Below are positions 1-10,120 of a stretch of 64,000 nt of DNA, piece by piece. Within the stretch, counting starts at the first letter, position 1. Each line of letters opens with the position of its first letter. The position numbers were made by a program, and so were the translations under genes. The notes beneath the pieces were generated by a model. It made no database searches. It had not been told where the DNA came from and saw nothing but the letters and a program-made list of their open reading frames with translations. Source of the DNA: Mycolicibacterium anyangense (GTDB taxonomy: Bacteria > Actinomycetota > Actinomycetes > Mycobacteriales > Mycobacteriaceae); contig NZ_AP022620.1 of assembly GCF_010731855.1 (NCBI RefSeq), positions 5,394,001-5,458,000 of the forward strand. Reading direction: 5' to 3'.

Positions 1-181
1 GGCCGCGCTCGACGAGCCGGGTGGTCAGCTTGCCGGTGCCGGCCCCGAGGTCCAGGACGTCATGCGCGTCCGGTGGCAGCAACCAGTCGATGGCCTCCGG
101 TGGGTACGACGGACGGCCCCGTTCGTACGCGGCGGCCTCGGACCCGAATGACAGTGAACGTTGGCGCCGTGACTCGGTCAC
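1..181 (-). CDS. class I SAM-dependent methyltransferase, 5' part only
   Basis: The window holds only the first 60 codons; the gene runs off the left edge. It starts with GTG at 181, and that GTGA overlaps the metX stop, so the two are translationally coupled. The N-terminus has the [19 protein letters not shown] lead-in typical of small class I methyltransferases, followed by motif I ([12 protein letters not shown]), the glycine-rich SAM-binding loop. M. tuberculosis has a methyltransferase (Rv3342) in the same place after metA. Substrate unknown. Its position as last gene of a methionine operon fits a SAM-using enzyme but does not reveal the acceptor. Confidence 0.85.
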   Translation of the reverse strand, partial: MTESRRQRSLSFGSEAAAYERGRPSYPPEAIDWLLPPDAHDVLDLGAGTGKLTTRLVERG

Positions 182-1317
182 CGCCGGCGTCCCCCGGACC
201 CGTCGGCGATGTCCAGTGTCCGGCGGACCAATTCACCGACCGCTTCGGTCTCGACCAGGAAGCCGTCGTGACCGTAGATCGACTCGACCACATTGAGCCC
301 GTCGCAGCCGGGCAGCAGGTCGGCCAGCTCCTGTTGTAGCCGCAGCGGATACAGGCGATCGGAGGTGATCCCGCCGACGACGACGGGCACCGGGCACGAC
401 TTCAGTGCGGCGGTGACGCCGCCTCGGCCCCGTCCGACGTCGTGGGTGGACAGCGCGTCACTGAGCGCCACGTAGCTGCCGGCGTCGAACCTCTCGACCA
501 GCTTGGCGCCCTGGTACTCCAGGTAGCTCTGCACCGCGTAGCGGCCACCGGTCAGCGGATCTTCGCCGCCCTGCGCGTCGTTGCCGAACCGGGTGTCCAG
601 TTCCACCTCGCCGCGGTAGGTCAGATGGGCGAATCGGCGGGCCAGCTGCAAACCGGACCGCGGGGAGCGGTCTGTGCCGTGGTAGTCCCCGCCCTGCCAG
701 TCGGGGTCGGAGGTGATGGCTGCGATCTGGGTGCTCTGCGTGCCGATCTGGTCGGCCGTGGCTCGGGCTCCGACGGCGAGCACCAAGCCGGCGCGCACCC
801 GTTCGGGGTAACCGATCAGCCATTCCAGCGCCCGCGCGCCGCCCATCGAGCCGCCGACGACAGCGGCGACCTCGGTGATTCCCAGTGCGGCCAGCGCGGC
901 GACATCGGCGGCCACTTGATCACGCACGGTGATCACCGGGAAACGAGACCCCCACGGCTTGCCGTCCCGAGCCAGCGAGCTCGGCCCGGTCGAACCGCGG
1001 CAGCCACCCAGCACGTTGGTCGCGATCGCACACCAGCGGTTGGTGTCGATCGGGGCGCCCGGCCCGGCCACGCCGTCCCACCAGCCTGGCGTCGGGTGAC
1101 CCGGCCCGGCGGGGCCGGTGAGATGGGAATCGCCGGTCAGCGCGTGCAGCGCCACCACGACGTTGTCCCGGTTGGGGGAGAGGTCGCCCCAGCGCTGGAC
1201 CGCGATCGAGACATCGTCGATCACCTCGCCGCTTTCCAGGGTCAGCGGGCCGATGTCGACGATGCTGATCTCGCCCTCGGCGGGCAGTGTCACGGTTCGC
1301 TCATCCGAGATGGTCAC
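178..1317 (-). CDS. metX: homoserine O-acetyltransferase
   Basis: Acetylates L-homoserine with acetyl-CoA, the first dedicated step of methionine synthesis, in the cytoplasm. The 379-residue alpha/beta-hydrolase-fold protein carries the nucleophile elbow GGSMGG (Ser157), Asp320 in ITSDRLYP and His350 in YGHDGF, the triad of the MetX family. I use GTG at 1317 because a GAGGGAG ribosome site lies just upstream, overlapping the metZ stop, and because the protein then begins like the mycobacterial orthologue (VTISDE). A TTG at 1332 would extend it by five residues but has no ribosome site. It follows metZ by 11 bases and overlaps the methyltransferase start by GTGA. Expression should respond to the riboswitch ahead of metZ. 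Confidence 0.96.
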   Translation of the reverse strand: MTISDERTVTLPAEGEISIVDIGPLTLESGEVIDDVSIAVQRWGDLSPNRDNVVVALHALTGDSHLTGPAGPGHPTPGWWDGVAGPGAPIDTNRWCAIATNVLGGCRGSTGPSSLARDGKPWGSRFPVITVRDQVAADVAALAALGITEVAAVVGGSMGGARALEWLIGYPERVRAGLVLAVGARATADQIGTQSTQIAAITSDPDWQGGDYHGTDRSPRSGLQLARRFAHLTYRGEVELDTRFGNDAQGGEDPLTGGRYAVQSYLEYQGAKLVERFDAGSYVALSDALSTHDVGRGRGGVTAALKSCPVPVVVGGITSDRLYPLRLQQELADLLPGCDGLNVVESIYGHDGFLVETEAVGELVRRTLDIADGSGGRRR

Positions 1318-1328
1318 GTCGGGCTCCC

Positions 1329-2675
1329 TCAAAAGGCCGCCACGGCCCGCGGGTCGGAGGCGTCCGCAGACAGTGACGACGCGGCAGCGAAACCGCGCTC
1401 GAGGTCGGCCAGAATGTCGTCGATCCCTTCCAGCCCCACCGCCAGCCGCACCAGGCCGGGAGTGACGCCAGTGGCCAGCTGCTCCTGCGCCGACAACTGC
1501 TGGTGGGTGGTCGAGGCCGGGTGGATCACCAGCGAGCGGACGTCACCGATGTTGGCGACGTGGCTGTGCAGCGTCAGGGCGTTGACAAAGGCTTTGCCCG
1601 CCTCGACGCCGCCGGCCAGCTCGAACGACAACACCGCTCCGGTTCCCTTGGGCGCCAGCGTCTTTGCCCGCTCATGCCACGGTGAGCTGGGCAGCCCGGC
1701 ATAGTTCACCGACTCCACGGCCGGGTGGCTCTCCAGGAACTCGGCGACCTTCTGGGCGTTGGCCACGTGGCGCTCGATGCGCAGGCTCAGCGTCTCCAGG
1801 CCCTGGGCGATCAGGAAGGCGTTGAACGGCGAGGCCGCCGAGCCCAGGTCGCGCAGCAACTGAACACGGGCCTTGAGCGCGTACGCCGGCGCCCCCAGGT
1901 CGGCGAACACCACACCGTGGTAGCTCGGGTCCGGGCTGGTGAAGCCGGGGAAGCGCCCGCTGGTCCAGTCGAAGTTGCCGCTGTCGACGATGACGCCGGC
2001 GATCGCGGTGCCGTGTCCGCCCAGATACTTGGTGGCCGAGTGCACGACGATGTCGGCGCCGTGGGCGATCGGCTGGATCAGGTACGGCGTTGCGATGGTG
2101 TTGTCCACGATCAACGGCACGCCGTTGTCGTGGGCCACCTGGGCTACCCCGGGGATGTCGAGGATGTCGATCTTCGGGTTGGAGATGGTCTCGGCGAAGA
2201 ACGCCTTGGTGTTGGGCCGGACCGCCGCACGCCACGAATCCAGGTCGTCGGGGTCGTCGACGAACGTGGTCTCGATGCCTAGCTTGGGCAACGTGTAGTG
2301 CAGCAGGTTATAGGTGCCGCCGTAGAGCCGCGGCGAGGACACGATGTGGTCACCGGCCGCAGCGAGGTTGAGGATCGCGAATGTCTCGGCCGCCTGGCCG
2401 GAGGCCAGGAACAGCGCCGCGACTCCACCCTCAAGAGCGGCGATGCGCTGCTCGACGACGTCGGTGGTGGGGTTCATCAGCCGGGTGTAGATGTTGCCCG
2501 GCTCGGCCAGCCCGAACAGCGCCGCCGCGTGGTCGGTGCTGTCGAACGCGTACGACGTGGTCTGGTAGATCGGGAGGGCCCGGGCGTGCGTCACCGCATC
2601 CGGGGTCTGCCCGGCGTGGATCTGCTTGGTCTCGAACGACCATTTCGCGCTCGGGTCGGTGTCAGGTGTGCTCAC
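1329..2675 (-). CDS. metZ: O-acetylhomoserine sulfhydrylase (PLP enzyme)
   Basis: Cys/Met-metabolism PLP-dependent enzyme that makes homocysteine from O-acetylhomoserine and sulfide; annotated metC in some mycobacteria. The 448-residue protein has the fold-type I landmarks: [10 protein letters not shown] near residue 92, the NTIATPY segment near 192 and the PLP lysine in SATKYLGG (Lys216). The start is GTG at 2675, giving a protein that begins [13 protein letters not shown] like mycobacterial orthologues. The longer frame upstream is riboswitch leader, not protein. An AGGGG about 11 bases before the start is the likely ribosome site and sits in a hairpin (2685-2705). First gene of metZ-metX-methyltransferase. 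Confidence 0.95.
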   Translation of the reverse strand: MSTPDTDPSAKWSFETKQIHAGQTPDAVTHARALPIYQTTSYAFDSTDHAAALFGLAEPGNIYTRLMNPTTDVVEQRIAALEGGVAALFLASGQAAETFAILNLAAAGDHIVSSPRLYGGTYNLLHYTLPKLGIETTFVDDPDDLDSWRAAVRPNTKAFFAETISNPKIDILDIPGVAQVAHDNGVPLIVDNTIATPYLIQPIAHGADIVVHSATKYLGGHGTAIAGVIVDSGNFDWTSGRFPGFTSPDPSYHGVVFADLGAPAYALKARVQLLRDLGSAASPFNAFLIAQGLETLSLRIERHVANAQKVAEFLESHPAVESVNYAGLPSSPWHERAKTLAPKGTGAVLSFELAGGVEAGKAFVNALTLHSHVANIGDVRSLVIHPASTTHQQLSAQEQLATGVTPGLVRLAVGLEGIDDILADLERGFAAASSLSADASDPRAVAAF

Positions 2676-2684
2676 GACAGAACA

Positions 2685-2705
2685 GCCCCTATCTGTATCC
2701 GGGGC
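2685..2705 (-). promoter_or_regulatory. hairpin that can hide the metZ ribosome-binding site
   Basis: In the metZ leader, between the riboswitch aptamer and the GTG start, GCCCC (2705-2701) can pair with GGGGC (2689-2685) around a short loop. The second strand contains the AGGGG that is the only good Shine-Dalgarno candidate for metZ. This fits the expression platform of a riboswitch that acts on translation. The pairing is visible; the regulatory role is inferred. Confidence 0.45.
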
Positions 2706-2732
2706 CCGTCTCTGTGCGGACCCGCGCTTGCC

Positions 2733-2842
2733 GTGCAGCCGGTGAGGGCTGCTCAACCTGGTCAATCACCCGGGGCACCCCACCGCGGTTGGAGGGTTGC
2801 CGGCCAGCGAGCCGGGGCTTGACGCTGGCACTCATGACCGTG
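2733..2842 (-). promoter_or_regulatory. SAM-IV riboswitch (S-adenosylmethionine sensor)
   Basis: Read on the minus strand, the metZ leader has the SAM-IV aptamer order: GGTCATGAGTGCCAGCG, then CCCCGGCTCGCTGGCCGGCA, the conserved CAACCCTCCAACCGCGG block, GGGGTGCCCCGGGTGA and the closing TTGACC. GGTCA at 2839-2835 pairs with TGACC at 2764-2760 to close P1, and a GCAGCC/GGCTGC hairpin (2752-2735) follows as the peripheral 3' stem. SAM-IV elements are known from Actinomycetales upstream of methionine genes. High SAM is expected to turn down metZ-metX expression. The ends given are approximate. Confidence 0.93.
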
Positions 2843-3031
2843 GACCAGATTATCGCACCGGTCGGACACCTGGCCAGCGGGTTACCGCAGGCCTGGAGAG
2901 GGGCAATGTGATGCAGACCTCTCCGCTCATGTGCCGACCTCCCTCCCGTAGCGTCGGATGCGACGCGATACTGATAGCCGCTAACGACCCTGACACCGAT
3001 GACACTGATGACCACGCCTGGAGAACAGCAC

Positions 3032-5269
3032 ATGAGCGACGAGCAGCCGACCATCATCTACACGCTCACCGACGAGGCGCCGCTCTTGGCGACCTACGCC
3101 TTCCTTCCGGTGCTGCGCACCTTCGTGGAAGCAGCCGGGATCAACGTCAAGTCCAGCGACATCTCGGTGGCCGCCCGCATCCTGGCCGAGTTCGGCGACT
3201 ACCTCACCGAGGAGCAGCGGGTCCCGGACAACCTCGCCGAACTCGGCGCGCTGACCGCAGACCCGTCGGCCAACATCATCAAGCTGCCCAACATCAGCGC
3301 CTCGGTGCCTCAGCTGGTGGCCGCGATCAAGGAGCTCAAGGCCAAGGGTTACAACGTCCCCGACTACCCGGACGACCCCAAGACCGACGACGAGCGCACC
3401 ATCAAGACCCGTTACGCCAAGGTGCTCGGTAGTGCGGTGAATCCGGTACTGCGCGAAGGCAACTCGGATCGCCGCGCCCCCAAAGCGGTCAAGGAGTACG
3501 CCCGTAAGCACCCGCACAGCATGGGGCAGTGGTCACAGGCGTCCCGCACCCACGTGGCCACGATGAAGCACGGCGACTTCTACCACGGCGAGAAGTCGAT
3601 GACGCTGGACAAGGCCCGCAGTGTGCGGATGGAGCTCAAGACTGATTCTGGCAAGACCGTCGTGCTCAAGCCCGAGGTGAAGCTCGACGAGGGCGACGTC
3701 ATCGACAGCATGTTCATGAGCAAGAAGGCGCTGATCGACTTCTACGAGGAGCAGATCGAGGACGCCTACAAGACCGGCGTGATGTTCTCCCTGCACGTCA
3801 AGGCCACCATGATGAAGGTCAGCCACCCGATCGTGTTCGGTCATGCGGTCAAGGTCTTCTACAAGGACGCCTTCGCCAAGCATCAGGCACTGTTCGACGA
3901 GCTGGGCGTCAACGTCAACAACGGCCTGTCCGATCTCTACGACAAGATCGAGGTGCTGCCGGCCTCGCAGCGCGAGGAGATCATCGAAGACCTGCACAAG
4001 TGCCACGAGCACCGGCCGGAGCTGGCGATGGTCGACTCGGCCAAGGGCATCTCGAACTTCCACTCGCCCTCCGACGTCATCGTCGACGCCTCGATGCCGG
4101 CGATGATCCGGCTCGGCGGAAAGATGTACGGCGCCGACGGCCGCACCAAGGACACCAAGGCCGTCAATCCGGAGTCGACCTTCTCTCGGATGTACCAGGA
4201 AGTCATCAACTTCTGTAAGACCAACGGTCAGTTCGACCCGACCACCATGGGCACCGTGCCCAATGTCGGGCTGATGGCGCAGAAGGCCGAGGAGTACGGC
4301 AGCCACGACAAGACCTTCGAGGTCCCCGAGGCCGGCGTCGCCGACATCGTCGACAACGAGACCGGCGAGGTGCTGCTGTCGCAGAACGTCGAGGCGGGCG
4401 ACATCTGGCGGATGCCGATCGTCAAGGACGCCCCGATCCGGGACTGGGTCAAGCTGGCCGTCACCCGCGCCCGGCTGTCCGGGATGCCGGTGGTGTTCTG
4501 GCTCGACGACGAGCGTCCGCACGAGAACGAGCTGCGCAAGAAGGTCAAGACCTACCTGGCCGATCACGACACCGAAGGCCTGGAGATCACGATCCTGCCG
4601 CAGGTATGGGCCATGCGCTACACCCTGGAGCGGTTGATCCGCGGCAAGGACACCATCTCGGCGACCGGCAACATCCTGCGCGACTACCTGACCGACCTCT
4701 TCCCGATCCTGGAGCTGGGCACCAGTGCCAAGATGCTGTCGATCGTGCCGCTGATGGCCGGTGGCGGCATGTACGAGACCGGTGCCGGTGGCTCGGCGCC
4801 CAAGCACGTCAGCCAGCTGGTGGAGGAGAACCACCTGCGGTGGGACTCGCTGGGTGAGTTCCTCGCGATCGGCGCCAGCCTGGAAGACCTCGGCAACAAG
4901 ACCGACAACGCCAAGGCCAAGGTGCTCGCCACCACTCTGGACACCGCCGTCGGAAAGCTGTTGGACGAGAACAAGAGTCCGTCGCGCAAGACCGGCGAGC
5001 TGGACAACCGGGGCAGCCAGTTCTACCTCGCGCTGTACTGGGCCGCGGAGCTGGCGGCGCAGACCGAGGACGCCGAACTCGCCGCACACTTCGCCCCGCT
5101 GGCCAAGGAGCTGGCGGAGAAGGAAGACGCCATCGTCGCCGAACTGGCCGAGGTCCAGGGCGGCCACGCCGACATCGGTGGCTACTACTACCCGGATCCG
5201 GCGAAGACCGCTGCGGTGATGCGGCCGAGCAAGACGTTCAACGCCGCGCTGGAAGCCGCCCAGGGCTGA
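3032..5269 (+). CDS. icd2: monomeric NADP-dependent isocitrate dehydrogenase
   Basis: Oxidatively decarboxylates isocitrate to 2-oxoglutarate in the TCA cycle. At 745 residues it belongs to the monomeric IDH class (about 740 residues), not the 400-residue dimeric class. Family stretches include [20 protein letters not shown] text near residue 40, [11 protein letters not shown] near 143, [20 protein letters not shown] near 260 and [12 protein letters not shown] near 380. The start is ATG at 3032, behind a GGAGAAC ribosome site and matching the usual [17 protein letters not shown] beginning; an in-frame start at 2999 lacks one. It is divergent from metZ. In M. tuberculosis, as I recall, the icd next to metC is the dimeric icd1, so this locus carries the other isozyme. 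Confidence 0.96.
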   Translation: MSDEQPTIIYTLTDEAPLLATYAFLPVLRTFVEAAGINVKSSDISVAARILAEFGDYLTEEQRVPDNLAELGALTADPSANIIKLPNISASVPQLVAAIKELKAKGYNVPDYPDDPKTDDERTIKTRYAKVLGSAVNPVLREGNSDRRAPKAVKEYARKHPHSMGQWSQASRTHVATMKHGDFYHGEKSMTLDKARSVRMELKTDSGKTVVLKPEVKLDEGDVIDSMFMSKKALIDFYEEQIEDAYKTGVMFSLHVKATMMKVSHPIVFGHAVKVFYKDAFAKHQALFDELGVNVNNGLSDLYDKIEVLPASQREEIIEDLHKCHEHRPELAMVDSAKGISNFHSPSDVIVDASMPAMIRLGGKMYGADGRTKDTKAVNPESTFSRMYQEVINFCKTNGQFDPTTMGTVPNVGLMAQKAEEYGSHDKTFEVPEAGVADIVDNETGEVLLSQNVEAGDIWRMPIVKDAPIRDWVKLAVTRARLSGMPVVFWLDDERPHENELRKKVKTYLADHDTEGLEITILPQVWAMRYTLERLIRGKDTISATGNILRDYLTDLFPILELGTSAKMLSIVPLMAGGGMYETGAGGSAPKHVSQLVEENHLRWDSLGEFLAIGASLEDLGNKTDNAKAKVLATTLDTAVGKLLDENKSPSRKTGELDNRGSQFYLALYWAAELAAQTEDAELAAHFAPLAKELAEKEDAIVAELAEVQGGHADIGGYYYPDPAKTAAVMRPSKTFNAALEAAQG

Positions 5270-5270
5270 C

Positions 5271-6113
5271 TCAGGCGCCGCGGTCCTCGGCCACGGCAAC
5301 CGGCGGCGTGTGCGCGTCGACCCAGGTGATGATGAGGTCGGCGATGCGCTCGGGTGCCTCGAACATCGGGATGTGACCGACCCCGTTCAGCGTGGTCACT
5401 TCGTCGATGGCGGGGATGTGCTTGAGGAAGTGCTTGGTGAACCGCGGGTGCGGCAGCACCCGGTCGCGCTCGCAGATCACCAGGTTGGTCGGGATCGTGG
5501 TCTCGGTGAGTTCCATCAGCCCCGGCATCAGCAGCGCCTTGATCAGCAGCTGGTAGTAGGCCCGGCAGTGGGTGACGTCGTCGATGATCTCGTTCAGTTC
5601 GGCGTCGGTCAGGCCCGCCGGGGTGGCGCTGATCGGGACGCTGGCAGCCTGTTTGGCCAGCGGTAGCCTCAGGGCCCGCTCCCGCAGCAGCAGGGCCGTC
5701 AGCCAGACCGGGGCGCCGGCGACGAACTTGGCGACGATCTCGTATTTGACCGGCGACCAGCGGTGCCAGCCGCCGGCCGGGGCGATCGCGGTCAGGGTGC
5801 GGGCACGGCCGCGGCGTTCGAGTTCGAAGGCCACCCAGCCGCCCAGTGAGTTGCCGACGATGTGGGCGCTGTCCCACCCGAGTTCGTCGAGTTGGGCCTC
5901 GACGTGGTCGGCCAGCGTGGCGGTGTCCAGGAACCACGACCGGCTGGCCGGACCGCCGTTGTGGCCCGCCATCGACGGCGCGAACACCTCGAACCGGCCG
6001 GTGCCGGCCAGCTTGGGCGCCACGTCCTTCCAGACGTACGACGACATCATGAACGGGTGGAGCAGCAGGATGGGCTGGCCTGCCCCCAGATGGATCGGCT
6101 CGCGTGGTGCCAT
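5271..6113 (-). CDS. alpha/beta-fold hydrolase
   Basis: A 280-residue soluble alpha/beta hydrolase of unknown substrate. Triad elements are visible: nucleophile elbow GNSLGG (serine near residue 96), the acid region ICERDRVLPHPR and the C-terminal NGVGHIPMFEAP histidine. HPFMMSSYVW after the first strand is a typical oxyanion-hole loop. I chose ATG at 6113; a GTG at 6161 would add 16 residues but would sit 2 bases from the divergent exonuclease gene and leave no room for promoters. It converges with icd2 with one base between stops. Esterase or C-C hydrolase are equally possible. Confidence 0.85.
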   Translation of the reverse strand: MAPREPIHLGAGQPILLLHPFMMSSYVWKDVAPKLAGTGRFEVFAPSMAGHNGGPASRSWFLDTATLADHVEAQLDELGWDSAHIVGNSLGGWVAFELERRGRARTLTAIAPAGGWHRWSPVKYEIVAKFVAGAPVWLTALLLRERALRLPLAKQAASVPISATPAGLTDAELNEIIDDVTHCRAYYQLLIKALLMPGLMELTETTIPTNLVICERDRVLPHPRFTKHFLKHIPAIDEVTTLNGVGHIPMFEAPERIADLIITWVDAHTPPVAVAEDRGA

Positions 6114-6163
6114 ACCCCGACCGTAAGGTGATACCGCCGGTACCGCAAGGTAGGTTTTCACCC

Positions 6164-6964
6164 GTGATCGTGACGACCATCAACGTCAACGGGGTGCGCG
6201 CCGCGGTGCGCGAGCGTTCACCGGAGAACCTCGGCCTGCTGGACTGGCTGACCAACACCAGCGCCGACGTCGTGTGCCTGCAGGAGACTCGGGCCGATGA
6301 CGACCAGCTGGCGCAGGCCCTGGCGCCGGCCATTGCCGACGGCTGGCACCTGGCCTCGGCCGAACCGCACCTCAAGGGCCGCAGCGGCGTCGCCGTGCTG
6401 TCTCGCACGCCGTTCTCTGCGGTCCGGATCGGGCTGCCTGCAACCGAATTCGAGTTGCACGGCCGCTATCTCGAGGTCGACATCGCCGATGTGACAGTCG
6501 GCAGCGTGTATGTGCACACCGGGGAGGCGGAGACCGAACGCCAGTTGGAGAAGGAACGGTTCATGTCCGCCATGGCCAAGCGGATGAGCGAGCTGACCGC
6601 CGACGGGCGTGACGCGGTGATCTGCGGGGACTGGAACATCGCCCACACCGAGAACGACATCAAGGCCTGGAAGGCCAATGTGAAGAAGGCGGGCTTCCTG
6701 CCCAGCGAGCGGCAGTGGCTCACCGAGGTCATGGAGTCGGGCTGGGTCGACGTGATGCGCACGCTGCACCCCGATGTGGCCGGCCCGTACAGCTGGTGGT
6801 CCTGGCGTGGCAAGGCCTTCGACAACGACGCGGGTTGGCGCATCGACTACCACCTGGCCAGTGAAAGCCTGGCCGCCCGCACAGTGACGGGACGGGTGGA
6901 GAAGCCGGCCGCCTACGCGCTGCGGTGGTCCGACCACGCGCCGGTGACCGTCGAGTTCGGCTAG
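6164..6964 (+). CDS. xthA: exodeoxyribonuclease III (AP endonuclease family)
   Basis: Member of the ExoIII/AP-endonuclease family, which cuts DNA at abasic sites and removes 3' blocks in base-excision repair. The 266-residue protein shows the metal and catalytic motifs in order: NVNGVRAA (Asn near residue 7), CLQETRAD (catalytic Glu), GDWNIAHTENDI (Asp and Asn) and the terminal SDHAPVTVEFG. The GTG at 6164 gives the normal family start (VIVTTINVNG). It diverges from the hydrolase gene across about 50 bases, and its TAG overlaps the stop of the convergent lipase gene at the palindrome CTAG. Confidence 0.93.
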   Translation: MIVTTINVNGVRAAVRERSPENLGLLDWLTNTSADVVCLQETRADDDQLAQALAPAIADGWHLASAEPHLKGRSGVAVLSRTPFSAVRIGLPATEFELHGRYLEVDIADVTVGSVYVHTGEAETERQLEKERFMSAMAKRMSELTADGRDAVICGDWNIAHTENDIKAWKANVKKAGFLPSERQWLTEVMESGWVDVMRTLHPDVAGPYSWWSWRGKAFDNDAGWRIDYHLASESLAARTVTGRVEKPAAYALRWSDHAPVTVEFG

Positions 6965-7986
6965 GCCGGACAGCCCTCCCGCGTCGATCTGCCCAGCCCC
7001 GCATTCTCGATCGCGGCGTCCACCTGGTCGAGAACCCGCGGATCCCACGGCAGGGCAGTCTCTTTCGGGAGGTTGCTGACCATCGACACGTAGTCGCTGT
7101 GGGTGTCGTCGACACGGTGGCAGGTCCGGTGTGGCAATACGGAATCGTCGATGTCGGCCGCCAGCGCGCTGCGCAACGCGACGATCCCGTCATTGGGCCA
7201 CACCCGCGCATCGCCGGGACGGTCGAAGCGTGTCCCGCCGATCAGTGTGACGGGGATGTCGTCGAGGACACCGGCCTGAAAGGTGTTCCAGCCGTTCAGA
7301 TAACCGGCGGCAAGCTCGTGTGCGGAACCCGACGGGTACGCCTTCGCGATATCCCTGTCGTAGCCACGCATCTGGTCCTGGCAGAACTGATCGCCGCCGC
7401 AGGCGCTCAACGGCACCGCCCCGTCTGCGAAGTCCGCCAGATACGAACCCTGCCAGGGTGTTCCGATGGTGATGAGTGAGCGGACCTGCACCGGTGAGCC
7501 GGTGGCGGTCAGGGCCCGGATCGCCGAGCGGGCATAGAGCCCACCCATCGAATGGCCGACGAGATCGATCTCGTTGACGCTCTTGGTGCTGTGCAGGTGT
7601 TCGATGAAGCGGGCCAGGTGCTCGCCGGCCAGATCGATGCTGCCGGTGCTGTCGATGGTCATGGTGTCGGGTAGGGGAGCGGGGCAGGATCCGAAGGCGC
7701 CGAAGCCGGTCTGGTTGAGCACCTGTCCGGGGCCGGCGTGGGCGGGTGCGGTGTAGACGGTACGGCCCGCGGTCAGCAGGTGCTCGCGGATGGCGGTGTC
7801 GGCGCTGCCTGCGGAAAGGCCGGTGGCGCAGGCACTCTCCGGCGTGGTGAACGGGCTGTTGCTGGCCAGGCCGGATACCACGACCACGGCGCGCGAGCCG
7901 TCCGGGCGGGCTGCGGTGGTGCTGGCTTTGCCGCCGCATCCGGCCAGCAGGAGCAGGCAGGCCGCCCCCGCCAGCAGCCGGCGCAT
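6961..7986 (-). CDS. exported lipoprotein, lipase/esterase (copy 2 of a tandem pair)
   Basis: A 341-residue secreted alpha/beta hydrolase. The N-terminus MRRLLAGAACLLLLAGCGG is a lipoprotein signal with lipobox LAGC, so the mature protein should be lipid-anchored outside the membrane. The nucleophile elbow is VGHSMGG followed by LYARSAI, as in class 2 (triacylglycerol-type) lipases, and IGTPWQGSYLADFA follows. Several cysteines (PESACAT, FGSCPAP, LSACGGD, PHRTCH) suggest disulfides. It is clearly paralogous to the gene just upstream, matching along the full length (NQTGFGAFGSCP versus DQTGFGPFGVCP). The ATG shares a base with the upstream stop (TGATG), so the pair is one operon. Confidence 0.88.
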   Translation of the reverse strand: MRRLLAGAACLLLLAGCGGKASTTAARPDGSRAVVVVSGLASNSPFTTPESACATGLSAGSADTAIREHLLTAGRTVYTAPAHAGPGQVLNQTGFGAFGSCPAPLPDTMTIDSTGSIDLAGEHLARFIEHLHSTKSVNEIDLVGHSMGGLYARSAIRALTATGSPVQVRSLITIGTPWQGSYLADFADGAVPLSACGGDQFCQDQMRGYDRDIAKAYPSGSAHELAAGYLNGWNTFQAGVLDDIPVTLIGGTRFDRPGDARVWPNDGIVALRSALAADIDDSVLPHRTCHRVDDTHSDYVSMVSNLPKETALPWDPRVLDQVDAAIENAGLGRSTREGCPA

Positions 7987-9038
7987 CAGCTCGGGCAGCC
8001 TTCGCGGTTGGGGGTCTCCAGCTCCTTGGGGGCGCCTTCGATCGCCTTGTGCACGGTGTCGAGCACCTGCGGATCCCAGGTCAGCGCCGTCTTCCAGTCC
8101 AGGCCGACCAGGTTGGAGACGAAGATGCTGTGGGTGTCGTCGAAGGTGTAGCAGCGGCGGTGCGGGAGCACCGGATCGCTGATGTCCTTGGCAAGCGCAC
8201 TCTGCAATGCGACCAGGCCGTCATTGGGCCAGACCGTCGGATTCACGGTGCCGGTGGTCTTGTCGGGGTTGAACCGCTTCCCGGCGATCAGCACCACCGG
8301 GATCTTGTCCAGCACACCGGATTGGAATTCGTTCCAGCCGTCCTTGCCCATCAGGTAGGCCTGGTTGACTTCGCGTCCGGAACCGGACATCAGCCGTTTG
8401 ACCTCGTCGGCCATGGCCTTCATGGCGTTCTCGCAGACCTTGTCGCCCTGGCAGTCGCTCAGCGGGGTCAGGCCGTTGGCGTAGTCCGACAGGTAGGAGC
8501 CCTGCCAGGGCGTGCCCAGTGTGGTCAGTGAGCGCACCTTCACCGGCGAGCTCGTCGAGGTCAACACCCGGATCGCCGCCCGCGAGTACAGCCCGCCCAT
8601 CGAATGCGCTACCAGGTCGACTTCGTTGACACCCTTGTCGGTGTGCAACCAGTTCAGGAACCTGGCCAGGTGCTCGCCGGCGGTGTCGATACTGCCCTGG
8701 GAGTTCACGGTCATGTTCTCCGGCAGCGTCACCGGGCACACGCCGAACGGGCCGAAGCCGGTCTGGTCGACGACCTGCCCGCGGCCGGCCATGGCCGGGG
8801 AGGTGTAGACCGCGTAGCCCTGCTTGAGCAGATACTCGCGCAGGGCGGTGTCGGTGTTGCCGGCCGCCAGTCCGGTCGCGCACGCCTGGTCAGGGGCGGT
8901 GTACGGACTTGTCGCGTCCCCGCCGGAGACGATCACCACCGCGGTCGACGCCGGTCGCTTGTCGGGACCGCTGCTGCCGCCGCCGCAGCCCGCCAGGATG
9001 ACAACCAACGCCGAGAGAACCACTGCCAGTGCGCGCAC
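7986..9038 (-). CDS. exported lipoprotein, lipase/esterase (copy 1 of a tandem pair)
   Basis: A 350-residue paralogue of the following gene. The GTG start gives VRALAVVLSALVVILAGCGGG, a lipoprotein signal with lipobox LAGC. The catalytic elbow reads VAHSMGGLYSRAAI: the first glycine of GxSxG is Ala, but the serine is present. The LGTPWQGSYLSDYANG segment and cysteine pattern match the sister protein. Main differences are a longer KAMADEVKRLMSGSGREV segment and the terminal APKELETPNREGCPS. Substrate unknown; the family includes lipases, PGAP1-like and cutinase-type esterases. It is divergent from trpS, with 47 bases for both promoters. Confidence 0.88.
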   Translation of the reverse strand: MRALAVVLSALVVILAGCGGGSSGPDKRPASTAVVIVSGGDATSPYTAPDQACATGLAAGNTDTALREYLLKQGYAVYTSPAMAGRGQVVDQTGFGPFGVCPVTLPENMTVNSQGSIDTAGEHLARFLNWLHTDKGVNEVDLVAHSMGGLYSRAAIRVLTSTSSPVKVRSLTTLGTPWQGSYLSDYANGLTPLSDCQGDKVCENAMKAMADEVKRLMSGSGREVNQAYLMGKDGWNEFQSGVLDKIPVVLIAGKRFNPDKTTGTVNPTVWPNDGLVALQSALAKDISDPVLPHRRCYTFDDTHSIFVSNLVGLDWKTALTWDPQVLDTVHKAIEGAPKELETPNREGCPS

Positions 9039-9079
9039 GAGCAGGATGCTAGCCCTGAAACCGCTCGTGACAGGATTGA

Positions 9080-10102
<1,023 letters not shown>

Positions 10103-10120
10103 TACCCGCAGGAGGCTGGC

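Noticed and set aside
2797..3432. Plus-strand frame across the riboswitch and the start of icd
   Set aside because: It reads the complement of the SAM-IV leader and then an out-of-frame stretch of icd; both are explained by better features.
3533..5299. Long open frame on the minus strand opposite isocitrate dehydrogenase (588 codons)
   Set aside because: It is a GC-rich shadow frame full of Arg, Val, Gly and His, without family motifs, lying exactly opposite a well-supported gene.
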